A stretch of 64,000 bases of DNA from Symbiodinium natans (GCA_905221605.1 CAJNDS010000313.1:416478-480477), one strand, 5' to 3'. Shown: positions 1 to 8,797, counted from the stretch's first letter. Made by a program: numbers and translations. Notes: generated from the letters alone by a model not told the origin.

Positions 1-35
1 TAAACCCTAAACCCTAAAGCCTAAACCCTAAATCC
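1..35 (-). repeat. telomere-type CCCTAAA array, left edge
   Basis: Short degenerate run (CCCTAAA with one CCTAAAG unit) at the window edge. Its true length is unknown because the window cuts it. Confidence 0.9.
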
Positions 36-197
36 ATGCACGAAGCCGACGAGGTTACGCCGGACCAGAATCAGCTGCTTCATCCACAGAAGTACCCGAT
101 CTGGCTCATCTTCAGGCCAAAGAGACCAGGGTTGCGGGGTGACAAGTTGTTTAGGGTTGGGCTCGCAGCCTTTGGTTCAAAAGTCTACAGTTGTTAG
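36..197 (+). CDS. candidate exon or 53-codon ORF, unrecognised
   Basis: The island between a CCCTAAA array and a TTTAGGG array is open from ATG at 36 to TAG at 195. The peptide includes DEVTPDQNQLLHPQKYPIW and RPKRPGLRGDKL, a plausible soluble basic segment. No family recognised. Non-repetitive composition supports coding; length alone does not. Confidence 0.35.
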   Translation: MHEADEVTPDQNQLLHPQKYPIWLIFRPKRPGLRGDKLFRVGLAAFGSKVYSC

Positions 198-465
198 GGG
201 TTTAGGGTTTAGGGTTTAGGGTCTAGGGTTTAGGGTTTAGGGTTTAGGGTTTGGGTTTAGGGTTTAGGGTTTAGGGTTTAGGGTTTAGGGTTTAGGGTTT
301 AGGGTTTAGGGTTTAGGGTTTAGGGTTTAGGGTTTATGGTTAGGGTTTAGGGTTTAGGGTTTAGGGTTTAGGGTTTAGGGTTTAGGGTTTAGGGTTTAGG
401 GTTTAGGGTTTAGGGTTTAGGGTTAAGGGTTAAGGGTTTAGGGTTTTGGGTTTAAAGGCTCGAAG
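194..465 (+). repeat. long TTTAGGG array
   Basis: About 35 heptamers with a few point variants (GTCTAGGG, TTATGG, TTAAGGG near the right end). Confidence 0.98.
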
Positions 466-569
466 CCTTTGGTCAAAAGTTTACTAGGAATCCCGCCCCC
501 TTCGGTTCCTTGTGATGGCTACCTAACCTAAGTTCCTTATCAAGAGTCTAGACGAAGGCTGCTTAAGAC

Positions 570-584
570 CCCCCCCCCCCCCGC
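570..584. repeat. poly-C tract
   Basis: Homopolymer C run followed by a GA-rich stretch (590-610). Confidence 0.9.
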
Positions 585-719
585 CCAAAAAGAAAGAGAG
601 AGAAGACTATACAAAGAGCAATAATCCCTTCTTCTAAGGAAGAATATTTGTGAGTTTTGGACAGGGGTTCTTAAGCAAAATAGTAGCCTTTGAGGTAACC
701 TTGTAGAAGTCCCACCAAA

Positions 720-776
720 AACCCAAGCCCTAAACCCTAAACCCTCAACCCTCATGAAACCCTAAATCCTCAACCC
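720..776 (-). repeat. CCCTAAA / CCCTCAA array
   Basis: Short degenerate array with CCCTCAA variants. Confidence 0.9.
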
Positions 777-783
777 AGTAGAG

Positions 784-840
784 ACGAAGGCTGCTTTGGC
801 GCAACTTCCGCTGGCAATTCCAGGAGGCTGGCATGGCTAG
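784..840 (+). CDS. candidate exon, unrecognised
   Basis: Open frame TKAALAQLPLAIPGGWHG then TAG, between a C-type array and a degenerate G-type array. Short and weakly supported. Confidence 0.2.
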   Translation, partial: TKAALAQLPLAIPGGWHG

Positions 841-885
841 AGGGGCAGGGGGGAGTTGGGTCTCTAACCGTTACGCTGGGTTTAA

Positions 886-935
886 AGTTTCGGTTTTCGG
901 GTTTAGGTTTAAGGGCCTTAGGGCCTTAGAGGGTC
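886..935 (+). repeat. degenerate TTTAGGG array
   Basis: Mixed TTTCGGG, TTTAGG and CCTTAGGG units. Confidence 0.75.
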
Positions 936-999
936 TTAAGGTTTATTGCTTATGTGTTTCGTGAGGGTTGGGGGCTTCGCGCCCTTTATATAGGGTTTG

Positions 1000-1095
1000 G
1001 GACCAGGTGCAGGGGTTGCACCTCCCAGTCGGGGTCTCGTAAGGACAAATGCTCATAGCACGCAGGTTCTTTCAAAGGCACTTCCCCGCAAATAG
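1000..1095 (+). CDS. candidate exon, unrecognised
   Basis: Open 31 codons (GPGAGVAPPSRGLVRTNAHS...) ending TAG. A TATATA-containing stretch lies at 986-993 and an internal 'gcacgcag' could be a 3' splice site. Tentative. Confidence 0.25.
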   Translation, partial: GPGAGVAPPSRGLVRTNAHSTQVLSKALPRK

Positions 1096-1122
1096 GGTGT
1101 CTCGGTAAAGAGGGAACTGTCC

Positions 1123-1212
1123 AAGCCTAAACCCTAAACCCTAAACCCTAAACCCTAAACCCTAAACCCTTAACCCTTAACCCTTAACCCTTAAACCCCA
1201 AATTTGCCCCAA
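1123..1212 (-). repeat. CCCTAAA then CCCTTAA array
   Basis: Canonical heptamers grade into CCCTTAA units. Confidence 0.97.
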
Positions 1213-1216
1213 ATAA

Positions 1217-1433
1217 GCCCTAAACTCTAAACCTGCCGACTTGACTCGCAGCGTGCGTAGGGACCAGGGGGCCTCTAGCCAGCCCAGCTCAGGGGCCTGA
1301 AAAACTGTGTTTTTACACCCGAAACGCCTGAATTTCTTGGGCCTTCCTGGGACCCCGCGGGAGAACCCCCTGAAACCCTGGGACCCTCTTACAACCCCCT
1401 GACACGAAGCGCCCTGAAACGGAAGAAGTCTTT
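1217..1433 (+). CDS. island with 72-codon frame interrupted only by TGA
   Basis: The frame is open except for three TGA codons, then TAG. Segments include ADLTRSVRRDQGASSQPSSG and KTVFLHPKRLNFLGLPGTPR. It could be an exon under the standard code (1238-1300 with 'actcgcag' inside), a UGA-recoded exon, or chance. Confidence 0.25.
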
Positions 1434-1490
1434 AGAAGTGGACTGTTGACTTGAGTTTAGGCCTGAACCCTAAAAGGAATAGGTTTGGGT

Positions 1491-1595
1491 GGCTTTGCTG
1501 CCTCGGACGGCATGGGGTGGGAGAAAAATTTTAGATGGCCCTCCACAATCGGGCCACCACCTGCTCTTTACGCCACACGAAGGCTTTCGAGCTGA
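1491..1595 (+). CDS. candidate exon, unrecognised
   Basis: 34 codons plus TGA: GFAASDGMGWEKNFRWPSTI and following. It is followed at once by a TTTAGGG/GGGTTGA array, the usual right neighbour of an island. Confidence 0.3.
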   Translation, partial: GFAASDGMGWEKNFRWPSTIGPPPALYATRRLSS

Positions 1596-1605
1596 TCCCA
1601 TCGGG

Positions 1606-1635
1606 TTTAGGGGTTTTGGGTTTAGGGTTTAGGGT

Positions 1636-1667
<32 letters not shown>

Positions 1668-1676
1668 GGTTTAGGG
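1606..1676 (+). repeat. TTTAGGG then GGGTTGA array
   Basis: Five GGGTTGA units are a locally amplified variant. Confidence 0.95.
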
Positions 1677-1719
1677 CCATATCCAAACCTGACAGCATCT
1701 ACGCCCCATTGCAGCAAAC

Positions 1720-1838
1720 CCCAAACTCTAAACCCCTAAACCCTAAACCCTAAACCCTAAACCCTAAACCCTAAACCCTAAACCCTAAACCCTAAACCCT
1801 AAACCCTAAACCCTAAACCCTAAACCCTAAACCCTACA
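1720..1838 (-). repeat. CCCTAAA array
   Basis: Near-perfect heptamers. Confidence 0.98.
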
Positions 1839-1914
1839 GACCCTAGAGTTCAACCGGGGTGTTGGGATTAGGGACCCAAGACAACACCCCCCCTAAGCTC
1901 CTGAAATTCCTTGC

Positions 1915-2200
1915 GGCCCCTAAAGCCCTTAAACCCTTAAACCCCTTAGACCTCTAAATCCCTTTAACCCCTCAACCCCTTTATTGCCCTTAAGCCCCTT
2001 AAATTCCTACAGTAATTACCCCAAAGGCTGAACCCCCAAAAGCCACAAGCCCCTTAAAGCCCGACACACCCCCCCTTCCCCCAGAAGCCCAAAGTAGAGT
2101 CGACAAGGAGGCCCTAAACCCCTTAAACCCCTTAAACCCCTTAAACCCCTTAAACCCCTTAAACCCCTTAAACCCCTTGAGCCCCTTAAACCTCTTTGCG
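1915..2200 (-). repeat. degenerate array with CCCTTAAA octamers
   Basis: Octamer CCCTTAAA (AAACCCCTT phase) is perfect around 2112-2180; the left part is diffuse. Confidence 0.9.
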
Positions 2201-2449
2201 CCGAAATGCAACATCTTGAACTTGGAGGACGTTCCTGGCATCGGAAGATTCGATTTGCAAGCAGAGGCTGCAAGGGAGTCGCCGGTGTTGACCCAGGAAA
2301 ACTGGGCCCTGATGTGCATTGCGGTGGCAGAGAAGGATATGACCCTATTCGGTCCTCTTTTCGCCCAGGCCCAAAAGTTGGCCCCAAACGCGGACCTGGA
2401 AGCACAGACCGCAGCCGACATTGCGGCGGGGTCCAAAGTGCGATTGTAA
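2180..2449 (+). CDS. candidate exon, unrecognised (about 85 codons)
   Basis: One of the longest clean frames. Residues include LNLEDVPGIGRFDLQAEAAR, TQENWALMCIAVAEKDMTLF and FAQAQKLAPNADLEAQTAAD. The composition is protein-like (acidic/alanine-rich helix). The left end runs into CCCTTAAA repeat, so the true start is unclear; TAA closes it at 2447. Another plus frame (2206-2496) is also open, so the frame choice rests on composition. Confidence 0.4.
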   Translation, partial: SPLNLFAPKCNILNLEDVPGIGRFDLQAEAARESPVLTQENWALMCIAVAEKDMTLFGPLFAQAQKLAPNADLEAQTAADIAAGSKVRL

Positions 2450-2511
2450 GCTACCACAAGAATTCAGCCCTCTTCGCCCTCTGGGCGCTCTCTTGAACAT
2501 GGACCGTCTTC

Positions 2512-2704
2512 CCTAAACCCTAAACCCTAAACCCTAAACCCTAAACCCTAAACCCTAAACCCTAAACCCTAAACCCTAAACCCTAAACCCTAAACCCTAA
2601 ACCCTAAACCCTAAACCCTAAACCCTAAACCCTAAACCCTACACACTACACCCTACACCCTACACCCTAAACCCTAAAAAACCCTAAACCCCCTAAACCC
2701 CTTA
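2512..2704 (-). repeat. long CCCTAAA array
   Basis: About 18 near-perfect units, then CCCTACA variants. Confidence 0.98.
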
Positions 2705-3163
2705 ATGTTTCACCCTGTTTAGTGTGGGGGGGCCCCCCCCCCTGAACAGTTGAGGCGTGGATGGGATCTTGATTACACGGCCCCGGGGGCTCATATGATT
2801 TCAATAGGGAGGAGTTTAGATAGGTTCAAAAGGGGCAGCGATGCCCGGTTATCTTTTTTAAAGGCGCGCCGCGTGGAATTTTCTTACGGCGCCCGGACGA
2901 TTTGTCTTTAAAGAGGGACTCCCAAACAGTCAGCATGTCCTGAATAATTCGGCCAGTTTGTCTTTAAAGAGGGGGCCAATACTAAACAGGGTGCAACATT
3001 AAGCCCTTTCTTAAACAGGGACCTTCTTCAGAGTGTCTATACCCCCAAGGGCCCCCCGAAGCATAGAGCCGACCTTCATCTGTGGCTTCGTGAATAAATC
3101 CGTGAATACTTTATAACTAAGGAAAAACCTTTGGCGGATTGTGACAGTGTAGAAGTACCATGA
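2705..3163. other. unique spacer with a 17-bp direct repeat
   Basis: No convincing gene. TTTGTCTTTAAAGAGGG occurs at 2901-2917 and 2957-2973, 56 bp apart. A GGGGGGGCCCCCCCCCC stretch lies near 2726. Confidence 0.6.
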
Positions 3164-3218
3164 GGGTTTAGGGTTTAGGGTTTAGGGTTTAGGGGTTAGG
3201 GTTTAGGGTTTAGGGTTT
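3164..3218 (+). repeat. TTTAGGG array
   Basis: Seven to eight units. Confidence 0.97.
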
Positions 3219-3245
3219 AGGCTCTGTAAGGAGAGTGAAACATAA

Positions 3246-3320
3246 GTAAAGTCAAAGGAAGCCAAGACCTTCGCTGAGCTTGCTGCCAAGCAGCTGGTGG
3301 TCGAGGCGCTGTTGGGGGTT
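3246..3320 (+). CDS. candidate exon, unrecognised
   Basis: Open frame VKSKEAKTFAELAAKQLVVE then ALLG, an amphipathic-helix-like composition, running into a G-type array. Confidence 0.4.
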
Positions 3321-3670
3321 AGGGTTTGGGGTTTAGGGTTTAGGGTTTGGGGTTTTTGGGGTTTAGGGTTTGGGGTTTAGGGTTTGGGGTTTCGGGTTTA
3401 GGGCTTGGGGTTTAGGGTTTAGGGTTTCGGGTTTAGGGTTTCGGGGTTTAGGGCTTAGGGGGTTTAGGGTTTAGGGGGTTTAGAAGGGTTTACGGGGGCT
3501 TAAGGCGGTTTGAGGGTTTGAGGGGGTTTGAGGGGTTGGGGGGGGAGGTTGAAAGGGGTTTTCGGGTTTGGGGTTTGAGGGTGTTTAGGGTGCTTAGGGA
3601 GTTGTTGGGTGTTTGGGGGGTTTAGGCCATTTCGGGCAAGGGTTTAGGGCAGAGGTTTTAGGCTTTTTTC
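3315..3670 (+). repeat. long degenerate TTTAGGG/TTTGGGG array
   Basis: Mixed TTTAGGG, TTTGGGG, TTTCGGG and GGGGTTTAG units, decaying rightwards. Confidence 0.93.
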
Positions 3671-3710
3671 AGGGTTTAGGGCCCACGGCGTTGGTTTTGT
3701 GAGGGGGGCC

Positions 3711-3756
3711 TGAACCCTGAACCCTGAACCCTAAGCCTCTGAAACCCTAAACCCTG
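3711..3756 (-). repeat. CCCTGAA/CCCTAAA array
   Basis: CCCTGAA variant units. Confidence 0.9.
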
Positions 3757-3836
3757 AACCGGCGAGTTCATTCACTTGGGGCCGAAGAGCCCCCCCGAAA
3801 CCGAAAGAGGCAGAGCTTGGAGTTTAGGAACGACGT

Positions 3837-3852
3837 CCCCCCCCCCCCCCCG
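3837..3852. repeat. poly-C tract
   Basis: Homopolymer C run directly before a TTTAGGG array. Confidence 0.9.
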
Positions 3853-3859
3853 AAGCCAG

Positions 3860-4042
3860 GGTTTAGGGTTTAGGGTTTAGGGTTAGGGTGTAGGGTTTAG
3901 GGTTTAGGGTTAGGGGTTAGGGTTTAGGGTTTAGGGTTTCGGGTTTCGGGTTTCGGGTTTCGGGGTTCGGGTTTCGGGCTTAGGGTTTAGGGTTAGTAGG
4001 GTGTAGGTTCAGGGTTGGGGGTTTAGGGTTTGGGGTTTACAG
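3860..4042 (+). repeat. TTTAGGG array with TTTCGGG block
   Basis: Includes consecutive TTTCGGG units near 3940-3975. Confidence 0.97.
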
Positions 4043-4078
4043 CCTATAAACTCGGCCTCTGATCCGAAAACCTACACA

Positions 4079-4210
4079 CCCCCAAACCCTAAACCCTAAA
4101 CCCTAAACCCTAAACCCTAAACTCTAAACCCTAAACCCTAAACCCTAAACCCTAAACCGTAAACCCTAAACCCTAAACCCTAAACCCTAAACCCTAAACC
4201 CTAAACCCCC
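4079..4210 (-). repeat. CCCTAAA array
   Basis: About 18 units with rare variants. Confidence 0.98.
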
Positions 4211-4218
4211 CAAACAAA

Positions 4219-4320
4219 GACACCGCCAGGTCAAGAAGCACGCCGCCCCCAGGGCCCAAGTCAGCTTTAGCCTCTGGGAGGCCTGTTAGTTGGGGGCGCA
4301 CTTTTGGCCCCCCATGCCCT
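4219..4320 (+). CDS. weak candidate exon between two C-type arrays
   Basis: Open frame DTARSRSTPPPGPKSALASG and beyond. Proline/serine-rich, with no splice-site support. Confidence 0.15.
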
Positions 4321-4408
4321 AAACCCTAAACCCTAAACCCTAAACCCTAAACCCTAAACCCTAAACCCTAAACCCTAAACTCTAAACCCTAAACCCTAAA
4401 CCCTAAAC
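4316..4408 (-). repeat. CCCTAAA array
   Basis: About 13 units. Confidence 0.98.
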
Positions 4409-4409
4409 C

Positions 4410-4721
4410 TTGGGAAGGTCCAGGCTACCCGGAGCGTTTCGGGTTGGCAGAATTCTAGGGATGTTCCGGAGCGGCTTCGGTGTTATTCGCGTGTTTGGAG
4501 GTGGCGGAGGGGGTGGGGGTAGGGGTCGAATGGTAAACCAGTTCATGCCAAACCGCCTCGTGCCCTTTCTTCAGCAAACCGTAACCCCAAAGCTTGAACC
4601 CTATAACCCTGAACCTGCCCAAAAGCATCTTGAAACAAGCGTTGAAAATCCGAAGACCACGATGGACACAGTTCCGCCATCGCCAAAGCAACCTGTTGAT
4701 GAACATGGCCCTAAACCCTAG
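4410..4721 (+). CDS. 103-codon open frame, Gly-rich then Pro/Lys-rich
   Basis: The frame includes RSGFGVIRVFGGGGGGGGRG, then NQFMPNRLVPFLQQTVTPKL, ending before TAG. Part of the C-terminal half looks derived from telomere-like units (aaccctataaccctgaacct). Unrecognised low-complexity protein or a fortuitous frame; an 83-codon minus frame overlaps it. Confidence 0.3.
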   Translation: MGRSRLPGAFRVGRILGMFRSGFGVIRVFGGGGGGGGRGRMVNQFMPNRLVPFLQQTVTPKLEPYNPEPAQKHLETSVENPKTTMDTVPPSPKQPVDEHGPKP

Positions 4722-4735
4722 ACCCTAAAAGAACA

Positions 4736-4855
4736 GGGACGCCCGAATCCCTCGAACGTAGCTTCGCGCTGGCGATTGAGCGCTTCCTCAAAACCCTGCG
4801 CAATCTCTCAATCCCCAAGATCCGATGGTCCATGGCCTTGACATTGAGGTCCTAA
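4736..4855 (+). CDS. candidate exon, unrecognised (39 codons)
   Basis: Starts right after 'aaagaacag' and stays open to TAA. Residues TPESLERSFALAIERFLKTL then RNLSIPKIRW read like a real helical segment. One of the better coding calls. Confidence 0.45.
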   Translation, partial: GTPESLERSFALAIERFLKTLRNLSIPKIRWSMALTLRS

Positions 4856-4902
4856 AGCCCCACCTGCAGTTCTCAACTTGGGGTCATGGGCACCTACGAG
4901 TA

Positions 4903-4944
4903 CCCTAAACCCGAAATCCTAAACCCTAAACCCTAAACCCTACT
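4903..4944 (-). repeat. CCCTAAA array
   Basis: About five units. Confidence 0.95.
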
Positions 4945-4971
4945 TATAAGCCCTTCAAGTGCGCACGCCAG

Positions 4972-5034
4972 GCGCGGCTCACTGCCGACGAGGTGCCTGT
5001 GGCCCTGCTCATGGGCCGACGCCCCTGTGCCAAG
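4972..5034 (+). CDS. candidate exon with AG and GT borders
   Basis: Bounded by 'gcacgccag' on the left and 'AAG|gtgcgc' on the right, giving 21 codons in phase 0: ARLTADEVPVALLMGRRPCA then K. Fits a short internal exon. Confidence 0.45.
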
Positions 5035-5460
5035 GTGCGCGACGGGGTTCTTTCTGGAGGTTGCGGAGGCAAAGAATACAAAAGCTGGCGCTTCGGGGCT
5101 AAAGGGCATTATAGGGGGTGCTTTGGGGTGTTTTGGCGTGTGTTAGGGTGTTCTAGGGTTTGGGGGTCTACTTGGAACCCTAAACACTACCCTACCCTAA
5201 TTCCCTTTTGAGGCAAAATGACCGTGCATATGGTATGTATGTATGTATGTATGCATGTATGTATTTTTCATTTGCATATTTATCCCCTTAGGGCGTGTGA
5301 TGCTGCGTGCTCTCTGGCGTGCATGCTGCGTACACCCTCAGCCTCTGCACCCAAGTCCTGAACCTCTGCACCCTAAGGTCTAAACCTCTACACCCCAAGT
5401 TAGGAGGTTCAGGGTTTAGGGCCAGGATTTAGGGTTTAGGGCGTGCCAAACGTGTGCGCG
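5035..5460. other. spacer with TGTA microsatellite
   Basis: (TGTA)n lies at 5232-5262 and diffuse TTAGGG-like units flank it. No gene seen. Confidence 0.6.
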
Positions 5461-5464
5461 GACA

Positions 5465-6055
5465 CTTTGGTCACTTTCCACTTGGGGCACTAGGGTCACT
5501 TAGAGGTCACTTCTGACACTCAAGACACACTTGGGAGCTTCATGTCACTTGGGTCGCTTGGATGACTTGGGCCGCTTGAACACTTGGGTTGCGGGGTCGC
5601 TTGGAAAACTGGGGACCTGGAGAGCACTTGGAACACTTGGAGCACTTGGGGGCAGTGGCACTGGGGACACCGCATTCACTCGGTCACTTGGGACACCCTA
5701 AACCCTAAACCCTAACCCTAAACCCTAAACCCTAAACCCTAATCCCTAAACCCTAAACCCTAAGCCCTAAACCCTAAACCCTAAACCCTAATCACTTGAC
5801 AATTGGGTCACTTCCAAGGGCTATGCCACAGGGACAGTCGCTTGGGACGTTGGGGTCAATTGGGTCACTTAGGCACTTGTGACTCGCAAAACGCTAGGGG
5901 CACTTGCGCGACGTGCGCACCTGGCTCACATGGAATACTTGGGAACACATGGGATTCTTTTGCGCCACCTAAAACTTGTGCCACATGGGTTGCTTGGAGC
6001 ATAAAGGCACTTGGAACGTTGGGCCACTTCCTTGGATCACGTGGGACGCTTGGGC
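5465..6055 (+). repeat. degenerate CACTTGG-type short tandem repeat
   Basis: Loose 9-12 bp units around CACTTGGG(A/T)CAC repeat many times. The telomere-type array at 5697-5791 interrupts them. Confidence 0.8.
5697..5791 (-). repeat. CCCTAAA array inside the CACTTGG repeat
   Basis: TCACTTG stands close to both ends, consistent with insertion into a pre-existing repeat. Confidence 0.95.
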
Positions 6056-6096
6056 CAAGTCATTTGATTTTTTTGGTGACACCCAATGGCTCTCAG

Positions 6097-6225
6097 GGCC
6101 GTGGTCGCATGGGCCTAAACGCGCCAGACCCAGACGCTTGCGGGGGTTGCGAGCCACCGACCCGGCGGGACGGCGCCCGGGATCCGGGCCTTCAGGGCAA
6201 CCATGAAGGAAACTCCAAGGCATGA
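6097..6225 (+). CDS. candidate exon, unrecognised
   Basis: After 'tctcag', open to TGA: GRMGLNAPDPDACGGCEPPT then RRDGARDPGLQGNHEG. A CGGC motif is visible but no domain is claimed. Confidence 0.35.
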   Translation, partial: GRGRMGLNAPDPDACGGCEPPTRRDGARDPGLQGNHEGNSKA

Positions 6226-6337
6226 CTGACAGACTCGGATAGCTGGAGTTTATCTCGGGTAATTGCTGACTCGGCCTATGCCTTGCTGGGCTAGGCAAGC
6301 TTTGGCGCGGCGGGCGAGCTTAGGGTCAAATCCTGAA

Positions 6338-6465
6338 CCCTAAATGAGCCTTAAGATATTCCTTAAATAAGCCTGATACCCTAAATAAGCCTTAATATAA
6401 CCCTAAATAAGCCTTAATATATACCCTCATATAAACCCTAATAAGCCTTAATACAACCCCTAAAC
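6338..6465 (-). repeat. about 21-bp tandem repeat CCCTAAATAAGCCTTAATAT
   Basis: Five to six imperfect copies combining a CCCTAAA unit with AAGCCTTAATA, an expanded higher-order derivative of the telomere unit. Confidence 0.85.
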
Positions 6466-6483
6466 CTGAAGCCTTGTCAACAG

Positions 6484-6536
6484 GCGGCGGCGAGGTCTGG
6501 CGGACGGAAGGCCGCGGCGTGTTTGAGCAACCCATG
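6484..6536 (+). CDS. candidate exon with AG and GT borders
   Basis: 'gtcaacag' on the left and 'CCCATG|gttagt' on the right. The frame reads GGEVWRTEGRGVFEQPM. Confidence 0.4.
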
Positions 6537-6592
6537 GTTAGTTGTCGCTTTTGTGTCTGCGTAGTAGTTGTGGGGTTGAAAATGACCCTATA

Positions 6593-6640
6593 GTTTAGGG
6601 TTTAGGGTTTAGGGTTTAGGGTTTTGGGTTTTGGGTTTAT
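6593..6640 (+). repeat. TTTAGGG array
   Basis: Follows the preceding island, with TTTTGGG units. Confidence 0.95.
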
Positions 6641-6769
6641 AACCCTCACCCCTAAACGGGGTCCCATCATGTAATGGACCACCCCCCCGAAAGACAAGAA
6701 GGACCCTGAATTTCTTGTCCTGCTGGCTGGCTTTCTCATGGACGAGGCGGGAGTGGGGTGATACTCTGA

Positions 6770-6850
6770 GGGTTTCGGGTCTAGACCCTTTGGGTTGGGT
6801 TTAGGGTCTAATTAGGGTTTGGGGTTTAGGGTTTAGGGTTTAGGGCATAG
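6770..6850 (+). repeat. degenerate TTTAGGG array
   Basis: Mixed TTTGGGG/TTTAGGG. Confidence 0.9.
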
Positions 6851-7002
6851 ATTGACTCCATGCTTTGGGTATTTAGGGGAGTGTTCGCATCTTGGGATTT
6901 GCCCAGATCTAAGCCGGCTAAACCCCAAATCCTCCGGGGTGTAGCGAGCGCAAGACTCAAGTTATACCCCTAAACCGGCCCAAAAAACTCTGCACCAACA
7001 TC

Positions 7003-7094
7003 TGGGGGTTTACGAAAACAAGGGACCCCTAGAACAGACCCAAAAATTGTAGGATTCCCTATAGTAAGAATACCCCTAATGTCGGAAACCCCCA
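7003..7094. mobile_element. MITE-like palindrome, family E
   Basis: Left end TGGGGGTTTACGAAAACAAG; right end is an imperfect inverse (GGAAACCCCCATA). Related copies lie at 29716-29817 and 38294-38513, and a lone right arm at 7186-7202. Confidence 0.7.
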
Positions 7095-7115
7095 TATAAG
7101 TCTGGCTCTTCTTCC

Positions 7116-7183
7116 CCTAAACCCTAAACCCTAAACCCTAAACCCTAAACCCTAAACCCTAAACCCTAAACCCTAAACCCTAA
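7116..7183 (-). repeat. CCCTAAA array
   Basis: About nine units. Confidence 0.98.
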
Positions 7184-7208
7184 TTTCGTAAACCCCCATA
7201 ACATTCAG

Positions 7209-7289
7209 GGTGGTGCCTCCATCCACGGCGAGTACATCTCGGACCACGCGAAGGGCCAGTCGTTTGAGGCAGTTTTGCAGCATCCTTGA
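7209..7289 (+). CDS. candidate exon, unrecognised (26 codons)
   Basis: Starts after 'aacattcag' in phase 0: GGASIHGEYISDHAKGQSFE then AVLQHP and TGA. Protein-like composition. 'gggcag|gttt' at 7302 could be a donor if TGA were sense. Confidence 0.42.
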   Translation, partial: GGASIHGEYISDHAKGQSFEAVLQHP

Positions 7290-7302
7290 AGCTTCATGGG
7301 CA

Positions 7303-7600
7303 GGTTTAGGGTTTAGGGTTTAGGGTTTACGGTTTACGGTTTAGGGTTTAGGGTTTAGGGTCTAGGGTTCAGGGTTTCCCTAAACCCTAAACCAAAACCC
7401 TAAACCCTAAACCCTAAACCGTAAACCCTAAACCCTCCCCAGAACCCTAAACCGGGTTTAGGGTTTAGGGTTTAGGGTTTAGGGCTAGGGCTTAATGTTT
7501 AGAGTTTAGAGTTTAGGGTTTTGGGTTTCGGGTCTAGAATTAGGGGTTTTAGGGGCTTAGGGTTTCAGGGGCTCGGGGGTCTAAGCCGCTAACACCCCTG
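7303..7600. repeat. inverted run TTTAGGG - CCCTAAA - TTTAGGG
   Basis: Three abutting blocks (7303-7375 plus, 7376-7450 minus, 7455-7600 plus) switch orientation with almost no spacer, so they would form perfect hairpins. Confidence 0.95.
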
Positions 7601-7624
7601 ACGCCCCAAACACTACCTTAGACT

Positions 7625-7915
7625 GTAAACTCCCCAAACCGCAAACCCCAAACCCCAAACCCCAAACCCTAAACCCTAAACCCTAAACCCTAAACCCTAA
7701 ACCCTAAACCCTAAACCCTAAACCCCAAACCCCAAACCCCACACCCCAAACCCCAAACCCCAAACCCCAAACCCCAAACCCCAAACCCCAAACCCTAAAC
7801 CCTAAACCCTAAACCCTAAACCCCTAAACCTAAAACCCTAAACCCTAAACCCTAAACCCTAAACCCCTAAACCCTAAACCCTAAACCCTAAACCCTAAAC
7901 CCTAAACCCTAAACT
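7625..7915 (-). repeat. CCCTAAA array with CCCCAAA block
   Basis: A central block of CCCCAAA units (7725-7795) is flanked by CCCTAAA. Confidence 0.98.
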
Positions 7916-7920
7916 GAGTG

Positions 7921-8052
7921 AGCCCGGGGCCGTCGAGCAGGGCGAACGCACCGAAGCCGGCAGGCGAGGTAGCTCCGGAGCCAGAAGCCCTCCGGCGGGC
8001 GACGGAGCTCCAGTCCCGCAGGCAGCTGCGGGCTGCGCGCTGGACCCGGCAG
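7921..8052 (+). CDS. candidate exon ending CGGCAG|gtcgct
   Basis: 44 codons including APKPAGEVAPEPEALRRATE and LQSRRQLRAARWTRQ, then a possible GT donor. A second plus frame is also open, so the frame is uncertain. Confidence 0.4.
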
Positions 8053-8086
8053 GTCGCTGGCGAGAAACCCGTCAGGTCGCCCTAGA

Positions 8087-8770
8087 ATGAGATACCCCAA
8101 ACCTTCGGGTAAAACATCGCAACCTCTTGCCGGCAGGCCCCTGCCCCTGCCTGGGAGGCCCGGCCCCTGCCTGGGAGGCCTTGCCTGGGAGCCCCCTGCC
8201 TGGGAGGCCGGGAGGTTCCTGCCCTGCCTGGGAGTCCGCTGTGTGGTAGGCCCCTGCTGGCCCTCACCCTAGCCCTGACCCTGGCCCTGCCTCTGGCCGT
8301 GGCCTTGGTCTGAGGATTTTTGCAAGGCATCCAGATCCCCAGCCAGCATGCAGCATGCAAGGGCGAAGGCGGCAGCCAGCCCCAAGCCCAAACCTTCGGG
8401 TTTTTAAGTTTTAGAAAAACTTGCTGGGAGGCTGTGGCCCCCTGCCTGGGACTGGATTTGCTTGCCGGAAACCTTTTGCCTGAACCCTGCCTGAAAAACA
8501 GGCCTTGGCCTGAGGTGCCTGGCCCTTTCAAGCTAGGGATCCAGATCATCAACAGGACGCAGCATCACCAAGGGCGAAGGCGGCAGCCAGCCCCAAGCAC
8601 CACGACTCCAACAAGGTCCAGCTGCAGCATCAGCGAAAGGGAAGGCAGCAGCAACCGCCCATCCCACCCCTTTGACTTCAGGCGCGATGGCGGCAGCCAA
8701 TCCAATCCCAAACCTCTGACTTTTGCTTCTAAACCCAACCAATAAACAAGAGAAAAATAGCAAAAGCACG
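8087..8770 (+). repeat. degenerate tandem duplication with CCTGCCTGGGAGG motif
   Basis: CCTGCCTGGGAGGCC recurs five to six times at 8145-8240. A larger block recurs about 210 bp apart: GGCGAAGGCGGCAGCCAGCC near 8364 and 8575, and CCAAACCTTCGGGT near 8095 and 8388. Long open frames on both strands here are by-products of the repeat. Confidence 0.8.
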
Positions 8771-8797
8771 ATCAGAGTTCAAAACAACCCTAAACCC

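Noticed and set aside
1-35. Left edge as a true chromosome end
   Set aside because: Only 35 bp of CCCTAAA, followed by unique DNA and then arrays in the opposite orientation; nothing marks this array as terminal.
1999-2457. Minus-strand 152-codon frame with FKGFKGFKG
   Set aside because: The repeat peptide comes from CCCTTAAA octamers; the plus-strand frame across 2214-2449 is more protein-like.
8082-8552. Minus-strand 156-codon ORF, the longest frame in the window
   Set aside because: It lies in a degenerate tandem repeat (CCTGCCTGGGAGG, GGGCGAAGGCGGCAGCC) that opens frames on both strands; no conserved motif.
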